Shown in pieces: positions 34,031-46,025 of a stretch of 64,000 nucleotides of DNA. The notes under the pieces were generated by a model. It was not told the DNA's origin. It made no database searches and saw only the letters and a list, made by a program, of their open reading frames with translations. A program made the position numbers and the translations under genes. Source of the stretch: Diphasiastrum complanatum (lineage: Eukaryota > Streptophyta > Lycopodiopsida > Lycopodiales > Lycopodiaceae); contig CM055113.1 of NCBI GenBank assembly GCA_029204225.1, positions 12,758,491 to 12,822,490 on the forward strand, given 5' to 3'. Every line of letters begins with the position of its first letter. The stretch's first letter is position 1.

Positions 34031-35440
34031 TCTCGCAGCAAGTGAAGGAGAAGGATCCCTCATGGTGTCAAGCTTTTCTTCAACACCCTTCAAGAAGGAT
34101 GGAGCATGGTACATCGATAGTGGTGCCTCATCACATATGTGTTTTTCAAAGGAGTCTTTTGACTCTATTGTACCTTATAAAGGACTTAAAAGATCTATTT
34201 ATACAGCAGATGATCATGAAAGCTCTATTGAAGGAATTGGCAATATTCCATTAAAACTTGCTTCTTCTAAAGTTCTATCAATTTCCAATGTTCTTTTTGT
34301 TTCTAAGCTTACAAAGAACTTGATAAGTGTTGGAAAGTTGCTTGATTGTGATTGTGATGTGAAATTCAATGCCAATACTTGTTTTATTAAGAAAGGTGAT
34401 GAGATCCTAGCTAATGGATCTAGATATGGTGGCATCTTCAAGTTATGAGAATGCAAACATTTGTGAAATTGCTTTTATGTCTAAGGAGGAGTTATGGCAT
34501 AGGAGGTTGGGGCATCCCAACTATAAATCTATGATTTTTATGATCAAAATGATAAGGCTATTGGCCTACCAAGATCACTTTCCAAAGATATCAAGCCGGG
34601 TGAGGCTTGTGCTATTGCAAAATCCAATAGAAAGCCATACCAAAAGTTTTCCATTAATACTTCTCATCCTTTGGAATTAATTCACTCGGATGTTCACTTT
34701 TCTTCCTCAAAAAGTATTGGTGGTGCAACTTGTTTTGTTACCTTCATTGATGATTTTATAAGATATACTTGGTTGTACCTTCTTTCTTCAAAAGCTATGG
34801 TGTTTGAACACTTCCTAGTTTTCAAAGCTTATGTAGAGACACAGTTTACTTTCAAAGTTAAAGCTTTGAGATGTGATGGAGGAGGTGAATACATCTCCAA
34901 CAAGTTCTATGATTATTGTGAGGTTGAAGGGATTAAGAGAGAATTTTCTTGTGCTTATTCCCCATCTCAAAAGGGAGTTGCCGAAAGAAAAAATCGATCT
35001 CTATGTGAATGTGCTAAAGCAATTCGAGTTGAAGCTTCTTTACCTATTGAATATTGGGGAGAAGCAATTAATTGTGCAATAGATTACCTCACAATACACT
35101 TGCAGGAATATCACCATATGAAGTCTTGTTTAAGAAGAGACCTAAGGTTGATCACCTTAGAGTTTTTGGATGTGCTTGCTTTGTCCATGTACCCTTGGAA
35201 ATAAGGAAAAGAGATGATCCAAATTCAGTCAAAGGGATCATGGTTGGATACTCATCCAACAAGAAGGCATACATAATTTATGTACCCTCTACCTCAATTA
35301 CAATTGAGAGTAGAGATGTTATTTCTCATGAGAATCCAAAATACATCTTTGATGAGGCCGAGATCAAAGATTATCAAAAGGATTCCCTTGAAGATTATCA
35401 TGGAGAGATGGGGCCAAGAATTGAGGAGGAGTCACCTTGA
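34002..35440 (+). pseudogene. Copia-5 protease and integrase
   Basis: Protease WYIDSGASSHMCFSKESF, then LFVSKLTKNLISVGKLL; GAG-pre-integrase HRRLGHPNYKSM (frameshifted near 34440 and 34540); integrase core LIHSDVHFSSSKS, LRCDGGGEYISN and SQKGVAERKNRSLCECA (QNG has become QKG; the Glu is kept). After a frameshift near 35070 come VDHLRVFGCACFVHVPLE and IMVGYSSNKKAY. It ends at a TGA in the linker. Confidence 0.83.
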
Positions 35441-36461
35441 GTCTTCTCACCAAGGAGATCACAAAGAGAAAAATCCGAGCCTAAGAGGCTCTCTATGGAG
35501 GTAAAGGCAAACAAGTGGAACTCAACTCCACTAATTATGCATATTTTGTTTCACATGAAGAGCCAAAGGATTTATATGAAGCACTCAACTCAAAAGAATG
35601 GTTTCTAGCCGTGAAGGAAGAATATGATGCATGATTGACAACAAGACATGGGAGCTTGTGGATCTTCCATCCAACAAGCACACTATTGGTTGCAAATGGG
35701 TTTTTTGAGTCAAATATAATCAAGATGGCACAATCAACAAGTACAAGGCAAGACTTTGTGCAAAGTGCTTTGCTCAAGTTTATGGACTTGTTTATGAGGA
35801 GACTTTTGCTCCAGTTGCAAAGATGGTATCAATTAGAATCATCATTTCTATTGCTTGTTTTTTCAAATGGCAAGTTTTTCAAATAGATGTCTCAAATGCT
35901 TTTTTATATGGATATCTAGAAGAAGAAATTTATATGGAACAACCTCTTGGGTTCATCCAAGACAGGACCAAAGTTTGCTTGCTCTTCAAAAGTCTCTATG
36001 GACTAAAGCAAGCACCAAGGTCATGGTATTCTCGACTTAATACCTTCCTTATCTCACTAGGATTCAATCTTAGTAACTATGATCCTTCCTTGTATGTCAA
36101 GTTCTATGATAGTGATATTGTCATTCTTCTAATTTATGTCGATGATATTATCCTAACAGGAAGTTGTATCAATTTAGTTGAAGAAACCAAAATTGCACTT
36201 GGAAGAGAATTCAAAATACAAGATCTTGGAAAAATTCATTACATCTTAGGATTAGAGATTGACTTCCATAATGAGAAAGCTTCTGTTTGTCAATCCAAGT
36301 ATGCTCTTTCAATGTTGAAAAAGTTTAATATGCTAGATTGTAAGAGTATTGATACTCCTATGGAGCAAATTGTAAAAGACCCTAACAAAGGTGATGAAAG
36401 ATCCTTCATGGACATCACTCTTTTAAGGAGTCTTATAGGCTCCTTAATCTGCTCACCATAA
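35441..36461 (+). pseudogene. Copia-5 linker and reverse transcriptase
   Basis: Linker, a disrupted RT N-terminus (35580-35820, with stops near 35634 and 35708), then a clean 212-residue frame: [71 protein letters not shown] (YVDD intact) and LGKIHYILGLEIDF, to RSLIGSLICSP and a stop. Confidence 0.85.
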
Positions 36462-37102
36462 CTAGGCCTGATATAAGTTTTAGTGTTCATAAGTTGAGCC
36501 AAGCTATGCAAAATCCTACTATTCATCATTGGAAAATGGCCAAAAGGGTACTTAGATACATATCTTCGACCTATGATTATGGTTTGTTATACAAAAGTGA
36601 AGATCTTTCTATTGTTGGCTATTCTGACTCGGATTTTGCTAGTGATAAAGTAGATTGGAAATCTACAAGTGCATGTGTCATATACCTTGGAGGAAATTTA
36701 ATATGTTGCCTTTCCAAAAAGCAAGATACCATATCACTCTCATCTTGTGAAGCTGAATATAAGGCACTTACTACTACAACAAAAGAAGTGCTTTGGATCA
36801 AGAGGTTGCTTTTGGAGCTAAAGACTATCAAGGAAGATGATCTACCATTGATCATTTGTGACAATATTTCAGCCCAAGCCCTTGCCAACAATCCAATATT
36901 TCATTCAAGGAGCAAACACATCGAAGTTGCACATCACTTCCTGAGAGAGAAGCTCATTGGAGGGGAAATCTGAGCACATCAACACATCATCTTGTACTGC
37001 AGATTTGCTCACCAAATCTTTGAGAAAAAATTTCTTCATCAAGCATAGAGCCAATCTTGGAGTAATTCCAAGATCCATGTTAAAGTCAACATAGATTAAG
37101 AG
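36462..37102 (+). pseudogene. Copia-5 RNase H and polypurine tract
   Basis: LSQAMQNPTIHHWKMAKRVL, YSDSDFASDKVDWKS, KKQDTISLSSCEAEYKALT, ICDNISAQALANNP and SRSKHIEVAHHFLREKL. It terminates at GEI-stop; the family tail (DLLTKSLRKNFFIKHRANLG-like) continues in another frame. A purine-rich GATTAAGAG precedes the LTR. Confidence 0.83.
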
Positions 37103-37896
37103 TGTTGAAAAATGAAAAATCATCTATCGTGACTTTAGGCTTTGGCAAAGTTTTTTCTATGTGTATGTAATGTTTCATATTGTAAATGCCAAATTTCGCC
37201 TAGAAGAAACTCGAGCTACATGGTTTCTTGAAGTCTAGTTGGTCATATACAACATGCATATAGAATGTAGACATAGAAATGTCAATAATAGGCTTGTAGA
37301 AACTTTGGCACATCACATGCAATGATTGTAAGTGTTCCATAGTGACATGCAAGGCATGCACAAAGTGAATTGGACACATGCATGGTGATTTGTACAATTC
37401 TAGTTTAGAATTTGACACTTGGTAAAAGTAGGTAGAAATGCATGCATGTAAAGTGACAAATGTCACTAGTTTTCTAGTTTTCACTTTTAGATGTGGATGA
37501 AAGTAGGAGAGAGATGGTTCCACCTCGAGCTACTCCAATCTCCATAAATATGTGTAGGCTCTCTCATAACTTTTGATGAAGAACCAAGCTTTGAAGCTAT
37601 TCCATGTCAATTTGGACCTACCATATTGTTTGCTTGAATTTTGCTCTCTCTTTCTCTCTCTGACTCGAGTAGAGGATTATGCTAATTCATTGAATTCTTG
37701 TACTTCTTCTCTTTTGTTTTTCAATGCAATCATTCTTTGATTATTAGCATGCTAGATTGTGCTTTGGTCATAAATTCTAGAACTAGATCTTGATATTCAA
37801 TCTAGAATCAAATTATGTGCTAAACACAAAGCTTAATAAGATCATTCACACTTGAGGATCATTCCCCACATGTGTGAGCTTGCTGGAATTTTATCA
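37103..37896 (+). repeat. Copia-5 3' LTR (794 bp)
   Basis: Begins TGTTGAAAAATG and ends AATTTTATCA. Its last 674 bp match 32964-33632 with about 20 differences and small indels. Flanking bases on the right are GGATA. Confidence 0.9.
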
Positions 37897-39225
37897 GGAT
37901 ACGCATGACAATCATTATTATATGATATATATTTGAAGCATAGCATGAACATCAATTCGATTTTTAAGCAAAAGAACTACTCTATATACTTTAATGTGCA
38001 AAGCTCTAAGATAGGCCATTTCTTCTTTGATTTTCTAGTTCATAAACATCTTCATACTCTATGATAGCTTGTGCATTTTCATGCACTACACTAACCCAAA
38101 ATAGTATTTTCTTTTTTTTCAATGCAGTTTTACTCACAAGGAACTATGATGAATGTCCTATTTGTTGGCATTATTTTCAAGAAGGAAGATCATATATGAA
38201 AATCATGCTCAATATCTTCCAAATAATCATGCTTCACATGATGGACTCAATAGTTAGGGATTTGATGTTTTGGAGGTCTTCCCCGCTAATGTTAATGAAC
38301 AAACTTCTATGGTATAACCTTTTTTTAGCATAGTGGATTTATTGGACAACATCATTGATGAATAAGTTGCAACTCTAGTCACGTCTATAATATGCTTATA
38401 GAAATGCTTGGAAACTTTCTACTTTTAAGGCAAGTGATTGGCTTCAAACTTAGAGATCCAATGGTCTAGAGCACCTTCCACTTGGTATGAAAACATTGTC
38501 CATATTTCATGATTTTTTAATTGGACCGATTGGTGATAAATCATCTATTGGATCCAATGCACATTTTGATTATGGATTAGAGGTTCCATTTACATATCAA
38601 TTTTTATGATCAAACTCTTGCATCAATTCAACCTATGGGGCTTTTTAAACTCTAACATCTTGTTGATTATAAAAATATTTAAGGGGTTGGTGATCAGTGT
38701 CACTATAAGCATACTACCATACATATAATGTCTCCACGTTTTGAGTAGAAAGATTAAAGCAAATGATTATTTTTTTCTAATCTGTATATAACACAATTGA
38801 GGTCTACCAAGCATTTTGCTTTCAACCAGTATCAATCAGCCTATCAATTTGTGATAGAATTATCTCTATTGTGGTATTGCTTGTGTCAATTCATATCACA
38901 TAAGTTTGGTTTGGATCTGTAATTTGCAATATGAGAGCACAAATGATCAAGCTTTTGTTTTCTCTTTCCATAAAATAGATAGACTAAATTCTCTCTTTTT
39001 TTCTTCTTGTCACAATCTCAACGTATTCTTCAATAAATCTACAAAGTCATAGCTAGGAATATTCCAACATGAGCCATGACAAGTGGGAGCATCCATTTTT
39101 TCCAATTACAAAGTCTCTTGGGCATGGATTTTGTCCCACTATAGATTTTGTCTCCCCATTGAATCATGGATTCCTTCTCAACTATCGATTTCTTCTGAAC
39201 TACCAAATTTTTTAGCCATGGATTA
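37897..39225. other. No recognisable gene
   Basis: AT-rich sequence with frequent stops. The interrupted Copia-3 does not resume here. The short frame 38061-38333 shows no known motif. Confidence 0.5.
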
Positions 39226-39320
39226 AAGCATTCTCAATTGCAACTCTCGACTACCCAAAATTTTTGGGTTGAAGCAGTTTCTACCGCTTGCTATCTACAA
39301 AATTATTCCATGGAAACATT
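39226..39320 (+). pseudogene. Trace of Copia integrase
   Basis: QNFWVEAVSTACYLQN resembles the conserved FWAEAVNTACYLxNR block of Copia integrase. Nothing on either side extends the match. Confidence 0.4.
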
Positions 39321-39709
39321 AGGGGAAATATGGGCTCAAAATGGGTCCTGTAAGAAGTTTGACTTTAGAGAGAGGTTATGTAGAGAGAGAATGGAAACCG
39401 ACAACGTTTGGTTGCCATTTTTTGAGTTCCGATAATGCTTGCATTCTAACTACTGTGGTTTACTAGCTCTAACTTTAGGCATTAATTAGTCTACAACAAT
39501 GAGAAAAGCTCTTTCTTTCAAGCCTTATGAACACTATAATACTAACGTACACATTTTCCCATGGATTTCCCAGGTTGACGAGCACATGAATCTATGCTCT
39601 CCCAAGACGATTTGTTTCCATGGGCTCCCCGATCAACTTCTCGCCGATCTTCTTGCCATTGGCAAAGTATTTGGAGTGAGCGTTTGTAAGCTGCCTTGGG
39701 GTGATAGAT

Positions 39710-39869
39710 TTGTTAGCAAAAATAGCACAACCAGGATCTTTGGAGAAGAGAGAAAGCAAAACAAGCTCATAGTGATTATAAGCTTCTTAGTCATAATATT
39801 CTAGACCAAATGTTAGCAAAATTAGCACAACCAGGATCTTTGGAGAAGAGAGAAAGCAAAACAAGCTCA
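39710..39869 (+). repeat. 59-bp direct repeat (two copies, 101 bp apart)
   Basis: TGTTAGCAAAAATAGCACAA... at 39711-39769 recurs at 39811-39869 with one mismatch, ending AAGCAAAACAAGCTCA. The second copy forms part of the left arm of the hairpin 39775-39996. Confidence 0.9.
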
Positions 39870-39996
39870 CACAATGAAACAAGAGAGGAGAAGTAGAATG
39901 GGTGACCTTGTTTTGCTTTCTCTCTTCTCCAAAGATCTTGGTTGTGCTATTTTTGCAAAATTTGGTCTAGAATATTATGACTAAGAAGCTTATAAT
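39775..39996. repeat. Large inverted repeat: ~91-bp arms, 41-bp loop
   Basis: Left arm 39775-39865 (ATTATAAGCTTCTTAGTCAT ... GCAAAACAAG) pairs with right arm 39907-39996 with only a few mismatches. A transcript could fold into a long stem like a small-RNA precursor; equally it could be a foldback MITE or a recent inverted duplication. No target duplication identified. Confidence 0.88.
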
Positions 39997-40606
39997 TACT
40001 TCTTAGATTTGATGTATTTTTTTATTTGCAAATGTAGAAAAGAGAGTGTTAGCGTCAAAGCCCTTTTTAAGAAGATGCGAATATGTACACTTTTTTGGAG
40101 TATGAATATAAACTTTCCTATTTCATAATCTCTATCTATCTCATTATCTATGAAATGATTGTTTATTGTTTTTGTTTTTCTATTTCATTATGTATAAATT
40201 TGTTGTAAACATATACAAACAATGAAAAATAAACGAAAACATCAATTTAAGATGTAGAACATACCTCATCTATTGCTTGGATGAGACGCATTTTTTTTCT
40301 TTCTATAAAAGCAAACAATGAAAACCAAATAATTTCATTAATTTTATTTCAAAGAATCATTGTTAGATTACTATGGAATGTAGTAATCTACATCAATTTG
40401 AGATGTAGAAATGCACTTTATGAATCAAATGTAATCTACAAAAATTTAAGATGTATAACATACCTCTTGTATTTGCTTGCATTGTCTCATTTCCTTCAAA
40501 ATTTTATCGCTTTCTTCTACAAAAGCCAACAATGAGAAACAAACCATTCATTAATCTTGTTTTCAAAGAAACATTGTTAGTTTAGAAAAACCAATAAACA
40601 AAAAAC

Positions 40607-40673
<67 letters not shown>
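40607..40673. repeat. (CT)n microsatellite
   Basis: Uninterrupted CT run of about 66 bp. Confidence 0.97.
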
Positions 40674-40680
<7 letters not shown>

Positions 40681-40779
40681 CCTTCACAATTGAATTTGCT
40701 CTAATCGAGAACCAAAAAGGGTCGGGGAAACCCAATTTTTATTTCGTGGATTTTGTTTTTGTTCCAAAATTTTTGCGTG

Positions 40780-41060
40780 GTAGTGCCACACCAAACAAAA
40801 AAAATCCTTAGAAATTTGCCACGCGTGGCAATACATTATGTAAAATTTCCTGGAAATTTGCCACGCGTGGCAAATTTCTAGGTAGTGTGGCAGTGCCACA
40901 CATATTTAAAATTCAACCTAACCTCCCATCCCCCCTTCCCAAATCTCGTCGGAGGAAGGGCCGGCGACGGAAAATTTTGTCGGCGTGGTGCGTGGCACTG
41001 CCACGCGTCCATTGCCATGCGATTGCCAAAAACATTGCCACGCGAGGGTCGACGGGTCAA
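40780..41060. repeat. Cluster of GCCACGCG/TGGCAGTGCCA motifs with 26-bp palindrome
   Basis: The exact palindrome at 40853-40878 (GAAATTTGCCACG then CGTGGCAAATTTC) is preceded by a half-copy at 40810-40830 (GAAATTTGCCACGCGTGGCA). GTGGCAGTGCCACAC, GGCACTGCCACGCG and ATTGCCACGCG follow within 250 bp. Local GC is higher than in the surroundings. Confidence 0.8.
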
Positions 41061-41471
41061 ATTTGGTCACCGTCTTATGTGCATGGCAATGGGCTTATAT
41101 TTGTAGTTGTGGGAGAGATCGGGCCAGCCCGTCCTCACATGTTCAGTAGGTCATTAATGTAGTGTCTCAAAAACAGATCTTTGGTTGCTAAACTTGTAGA
41201 AGCAAGTTCCTGGCATATTCTTTATCTTTCAACAAATAAAGAGGGTTTACATGTGAAGAGGCCCAATGGGAGCCTATGAATAAGCTCTCTAGAAAGAGAA
41301 AGAGGATATCGAAACAAAAGAGAACAAAAATTAGTTGATTGGAAAGGAAGGCCATACATTTGGATCTTAGCAAGCCACGTTATTTTCTTGAACACTCTCT
41401 CTCCCTCCCTCCCTCTCACTCGATTGCTGCTTGTTACATGGGCGATGGCGATGGAGTTGACGTAAAATGGA

Positions 41472-41660
41472 GTGCTTCTATCGCCCAGCATTCCCATTAA
41501 CATGCGTGGCGTGTGCGGTTGGGGTAGTGGGATAACTGTTCTTGATGATCCTCTGCGCAATTGGCTGGCTCAGAATTTTCATAGCTGGGTTTGCTCCAAG
41601 CTCTTTTTGCGAACTAAGCATATTGGTAGCCCTCCAGCTGCAGCACGCTCGGACAAGGTA
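41472..41660 (+). CDS. Unrecognised open segment with possible splice donor
   Basis: Codes GVCGWGSGITVLDDPLRNWL then AQNFHSWVCSKLFLRTKH. It is moderately GC-rich, with GACAAGGTATTTGG as a possible donor at 41656-41657. Possible exon relic; no family recognised, and chance is not excluded. Confidence 0.2.
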
Positions 41661-42125
41661 TTTGGTTGCGTACTGTTTTTTCTGTATTAAGCTACAGTAT
41701 GCGAATTAATTTTTAGTTCACAGCTAGTGAATTGGTTTTTTTTAATAAAGCTACAGTATGCGAGTTAATTTTAAGTTCACCGCTTTTAAATTGATTGGTT
41801 ACTCACTACACTTGCTTATGGATTGAGGACACACCCCAGCTGCGGTTAACAGACGTAGTAGCTCGTGCCGGGGAGCATGATTTTATCGTTTTTAACCATT
41901 AAATTTCACGAGTTTTGAATTTTTCCTGTGGTAGAAGAAGAAATTTTAATCTTGGATTCGGCATTTTTGGTTGCGAGTAGCAGATTATGCAAAACTATTT
42001 TTGTTGTTGTTAACACATTCTGCAACTGCACGTTAATCTGGTTTAAATAACTTACTATTAGATGTAGTTGCTGCGACATGTCATGACTCAAGTTGGCCCG
42101 GGGTCAAAACATGCGACCCCGGTGT

Positions 42126-42292
42126 ATGCTAAGTTAAAAACCAGCCTTCATTCGTAACCAGCACTTATAGAAGGAATACAATGCAGCTGTGTATAATCTG
42201 ATGAACGCAATGAGAACGCTATTAAAACGACCTTATTTTGGAATGAATTTCAGCCAGTCGTTACGAATGAAGGCTGATTTATAACTTAGCAT
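42126..42292. mobile_element. MITE-like element, 167 bp with 33-bp inverted ends
   Basis: ATGCTAAGTTAAAAACCAGC... at 42126-42158 is the inverse of 42260-42292 with two mismatches in 33. The interior is non-coding. No clear target duplication, so superfamily is open. Confidence 0.75.
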
Positions 42293-42539
42293 CATTTGCT
42301 TGTGTGCACGAATAGCATCCCCAACTCCGCTAGTTTGTTTTGACTTTCTTCTAGCATTTGTAGATTCTTCGTCAAAACAGGGCTTTCCAGGGAAAGAGCC
42401 ATTTTCCTACTTTGCACCATTCCTTGAGTCTGAAATTTTGCACTTATCATGATGGCTTAATAAAAGCTTTCTTGTTTGCTTGAGACATCATTTCCTCCAT
42501 AGCTACGAGATATGTTGTCTTCCAAATGTACTAGATGAA

Positions 42540-43075
42540 TTTCCTTTTTATGGTGTGCAAAAATGATATTTATTCTCAAATTTTCAGATTCTATCAATGA
42601 AGTATCACACTTCACGTTTAGCTCCAAAAGAATGGGATGGTGGTCTAATTTTAAAAGGAGAGGCCCAATTTTCATCTCTCATCGAATCAATTGACCCAAG
42701 AGAGGCTAGAACATTGTCAAAAACGTTCTTGCCTTTATTGGATGAGGATGGCCATCTATTCAGCCCATTGCAAATATGCTCAAACCAACTCATGTATACC
42801 ACCAAGATTGAGTAGTTTCTTACCAAAATTTGAAATATCATTCTAGATGTCCATGGAGTTTCGTTGAGCATCCAAATCCATTTTGGGCTTCTCCTCCAAC
42901 CAAAGAGGATTTTCATCACCTTTGTAAAAGATTACTTGAGCATTCTTGGTCCATCCATTGAAATCCCCCATCAAGATAATATGTGCTTCTTTGTATTTGA
43001 CTATATCAAGGCTGTATCTCCAAATGGATCTTCACTATCCAAGTTCATGTTGCAATCAAAATTGGACTTTTGAGA
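42540..43075 (-). pseudogene. LINE (L1-like) endonuclease fossil
   Basis: Minus-strand traces in shifting frames resemble the plant L1 endonuclease: a DGGFQWMDQ stretch like the GDFN block; SWFEHICNGLNRWPSSSNKG like the FTWSN block; KNVFDNVLASLGSIDS like RLDRFL...W; then LDHHPILLELNVKCD with the SDHxPI-type signature, followed by ESENLR like FRFEN. No RT domain was seen on either side. The match is by eye and degenerate. Confidence 0.4.
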
Positions 43076-43804
43076 AAAATAGCAAATGCATAAAAAATTA
43101 CCTGATTTTTGCCTATGATTTTCAGCCATTTGTATTGATTCTTGGTGGGTTTAATTGATCCCTTTAGAGAGTCTCGAATGAGACAAGTCATTCCAAAGTC
43201 ACAATTTGTATCCCCTATAGATCATAACCTGGCAATGAGCAAGTTTTGTGCTCCCAAATTTCAGCCAAGAGTATGTTATCTTTATCTTTTGCCACTTCAC
43301 CTAAACCAACACCTTCATCCCAAGGAAAATCATTGTAGTTCTACAAATTCACGTATAGCTTTAAGCACTTTTTGCTCCCATAGACCACCTCATCCTATTT
43401 TGTTGTTGAAGCATCCTTCCAAAAGGCTTTACCCTTCCATAAGGCTGTGTATTCACCTTTTGGTTTCTGTTGTTTGACTTTTGTCCATTAATTCTTATAT
43501 CTGCTTGTTGATGAGGTGTAAGGTCTTCATCAACATAAACTTGGGTGCCCTGAAGTTTCCCATTATTTTGTAATACAAATTTTCTTGCTTAGGTATATGA
43601 AAATTTGACCAATAGGACCCTAGCATTATAGTAGAGCTCTTATGTTTGCTCGTTGATCTATGTACAAAAATACCTAAGATTAATAAAGATAGATTAGCAG
43701 AGTAAATTTTGTGTACTTACTTTAGATTTATGAGCTTGTGTGCAACAGAGAGAGTTGTCTTTTTTTATGTGTTGGATACCAAAAGGTACATAGGACCAAC
43801 AATA

Positions 43805-43805
<1 letters not shown>
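43076..43805. other. No recognisable gene
   Basis: Only short frames; nothing supports a gene. Confidence 0.5.
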
Positions 43806-43836
<31 letters not shown>

Positions 43837-43837
43837 C

Positions 43838-43879
<42 letters not shown>

Positions 43880-43935
43880 TATATATGCATATATGTATGA
43901 GACACTTGAGATGTACTCTCTCTCTCTCTCTCTCT
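43806..43935. repeat. Compound microsatellites (CT)n, (TA)n, (CA)n, (TC)n
   Basis: CT 43806-43816, TA to about 43862 with one CT break, CA to 43879, a mixed AT stretch, then TC at 43916-43935. Tyr-Ile and His-Thr frames here are repeat artefacts. Confidence 0.95.
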
Positions 43936-44413
43936 GAGATTTATTAGTGTCTTTAAGTGTGAAAATGGCACATAAGACATACATATCAAATGTTATTGAA
44001 GGGAGTGATATGTGTCTTAGAAAAATATAAGTAAAACTAGAGTAAGTAGAACATCTAGGATGTTGTCTACTAAATGTTCTATCAAGCTATCTAACTATAT
44101 ATGTATTATGTTCAGTATGAAATATGCGATGGAAATTACAACTACTATTTTGTGTGTGGCCTATAGTAGAAAAGAGAAACATGTATAAGATGTCTGTGAA
44201 TGTGCAATTGTATCCTAGGACTCATCCTCGTGGATCCGTTTGAAGGGGTTTAAGGAAATACGATCACGATTGAAGAATGTGTTTTAGTAGTAGTAGTAGA
44301 TTAGGTGTATGCTTGCACATTATGCCCTGAGGTAAGGAGTGTTGTGGTTGACATATGTTAGAATTCCCACTTAATTCTTCTTTTAATGAGAACATGATTC
44401 CTCCAGCAATACA
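43936..44413. other. No recognisable gene
   Basis: AT-rich sequence leading to the Copia-8 gag start. It could be that element's leader, but no PBS was seen. Confidence 0.4.
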
Positions 44414-45330
44414 ATGTCGATGATCGACAAATTGGATGGAAGTGGCTACCACATGTGGAGATTCCAAATGAGAGTCATCTTATTGTAAAGAGTTATGGGA
44501 AGTTGTAGATGGAGCAGCAAGCACTTATTAAGTGGAAAGTAAAGGATGGAAGAGCCTTTCCTTTATTAATCTTGAATATTCAAGATTCATTGCTTGGTCA
44601 TGTATGTAGAGCCCAAACTTCCAAAGAAGTATGGGACATTCTAAATACTCTATGATGTTAGAGATGCTTTTGCTGAATTATTTATGTGAAAGAAATCTTC
44701 TCACTATGAGTGTCAGAAAATGAAACGATGACTGATTATATGAATGACTTCAAAAATCTGTATGAACAAATGGCTGCAATAGGATCTGCAATTCAAGACT
44801 TAGATGCAGTAATGACCAAGCATACCTACGCCATATGAAAGTTGGGTAATGATTGTGTCTTCAATAGCAGAAATAACTGTTACAAGAATTATAACAATAT
44901 TACTTCAAGAAGAAGCCCGAAGAAGAGATTCGGCAACTAATATCAGTTCAGAAACTCAAGCCTTATTCTCAAAGAAAGGCCTAAAGAAGTTGAAGAAAAA
45001 GAAGACTCAAAAAAGAAGAATCATTAGAATCAGCAACAAATGAATGAGCAGGCATCATTCACAGAGACCAAAAAGTTCTACAAGTACTGCAAACGAACCA
45101 ACCATGATGTTCAAGATTGCGAAATCTTGAAATATATTAAGCAGTAGCAGAAGCATGTCGATCAACAACAAGTGAATGTTGTAGAGGCAACAAAAGCAAC
45201 AAAGATCGAGGATGATCAATTTGCCTTCATGGCAAAGTCAGACGAACCGATTGGAGACAAATCATGGTACCTGGACTCTAGAGCTACACAACACATGGCC
45301 TTTCACAAGGAGTGGTTCCAACAATATTAG
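44414..45330 (+). pseudogene. Copia-8 gag and protease, decayed
   Basis: MSMIDKLDGSGYHMWRFQMR opens a Copia gag; stops and shifts follow. Later pieces read EEARRRDSATNISSETQALF, then a zinc-knuckle relic YKYCKRTNHDVQDC, whose first Cys is lost. The protease site reads WYLDSRATQHM, so the Gly of D-S-G-A is Arg and the catalytic triplet is destroyed. It ends at TAG near 45330 where hAT-related sequence begins. It is unlike the other Copia families in the window. Confidence 0.75.
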
Positions 45331-45381
45331 TCGAATGTCACCAACAATTTGCTCAACCAGGTGATGCCAGTGCTTACTGTA

Positions 45382-45956
45382 TCATCGGTGCAGGTACTCA
45401 GCTTGTGCCTGTCTGTAGAACTCTCTATGGATCTCATCATCCATCTCCTCCTGCGCGGGTGGTGCCCGAGGAGTAGCAACTACCGAATCCACCAAGCAAG
45501 TGTCAGGGTTCACCTGCAACCAAAAACAATACATTCTTGTCAGGTAGGTATTGTGCAACTAAAGCAATTCAATTCATCAAAGCATAGCAAGAAAAAAGGG
45601 GTGATGATGTGACTCACCTCGAGCATCTGACACCCTCTCCTTGCGTGCACCTCAACATCTGGCCGTTGGTGTTCACAAACACCAACCGCCTACAATGCTC
45701 GATGGATAACCTGTTCCTCTTTTGCGTGTGATACAAGGCCCAGGTGCTCCAATTCCGCTCGCAAGCTCCTGCTGAACAGTCCTATGCAAGGACTCTCTCA
45801 GCCAATCGCCGCAGGTCACCTGTGCTGCGCCCGTGGATGCACCACCATGTAACGGGCCTCAGCTGATCCTCCCTCCGCCGACTCTGCTCTCCATCGAAAG
45901 GAAACTGGAAGCGCTCAAATGGAGCAGCTGGCGGGCAATGCTGGCCAGAATCGGAC
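45382..45956 (-). pseudogene. hAT transposase, exons 5 and 6 (C-terminal dimerisation region)
   Basis: Exon 5 (45956-45618) follows the acceptor TTCTGCCAACAG. It contains RREDQLRPVTWWCIHG, then LRRLAERVLA-stop-DCSAGACERNWSTWAL and YHTQKRNRLSIEHCRRLVFV: the hAT C-terminal dimerisation domain with its ACERNWS hallmark. A TAG at 45782-45784 stands where the family has Gln (CAG). A consensus donor (CTCGAG then GTGAGT, 45617) and acceptor (TTTTTGGTTGCAG, 45514) bound a 104-bp intron. Exon 6 (45513-45382) reads VNPDTCLVDSVVATPRAPPA, then an acidic tail to TGA. Phases across both junctions do not keep one frame, so small indels are present. Confidence 0.8.
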
Positions 45957-46025
45957 CTGTTGGCAGAAGAAAAAACATGGCACATGTAAGTCCCCTCGAA
46001 TTCACACACTACCAATGAGTACAAT

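Larger units (their letters stand above)
32964..37896 (+). mobile_element. Copia-5, with truncated 5' LTR
   Basis: 5' LTR lacking its first ~120 bp, Met PBS, remnant gag, protease, integrase, RT, RNase H and a full 3' LTR. It is related to Copia-4 in protein but has distinct LTRs. Several frame breaks; YVDD is intact. LTR identity is about 96-97% by eye. Confidence 0.88.

Noticed and set aside
27727-37901. Target-site duplication for the Copia-4/Copia-5 composite
   Set aside because: Left flank ATTGA and right flank GGATA do not match.
43694-43984. Tyr-Ile and His-Thr frames
   Set aside because: Encoded by TA and CA microsatellites.
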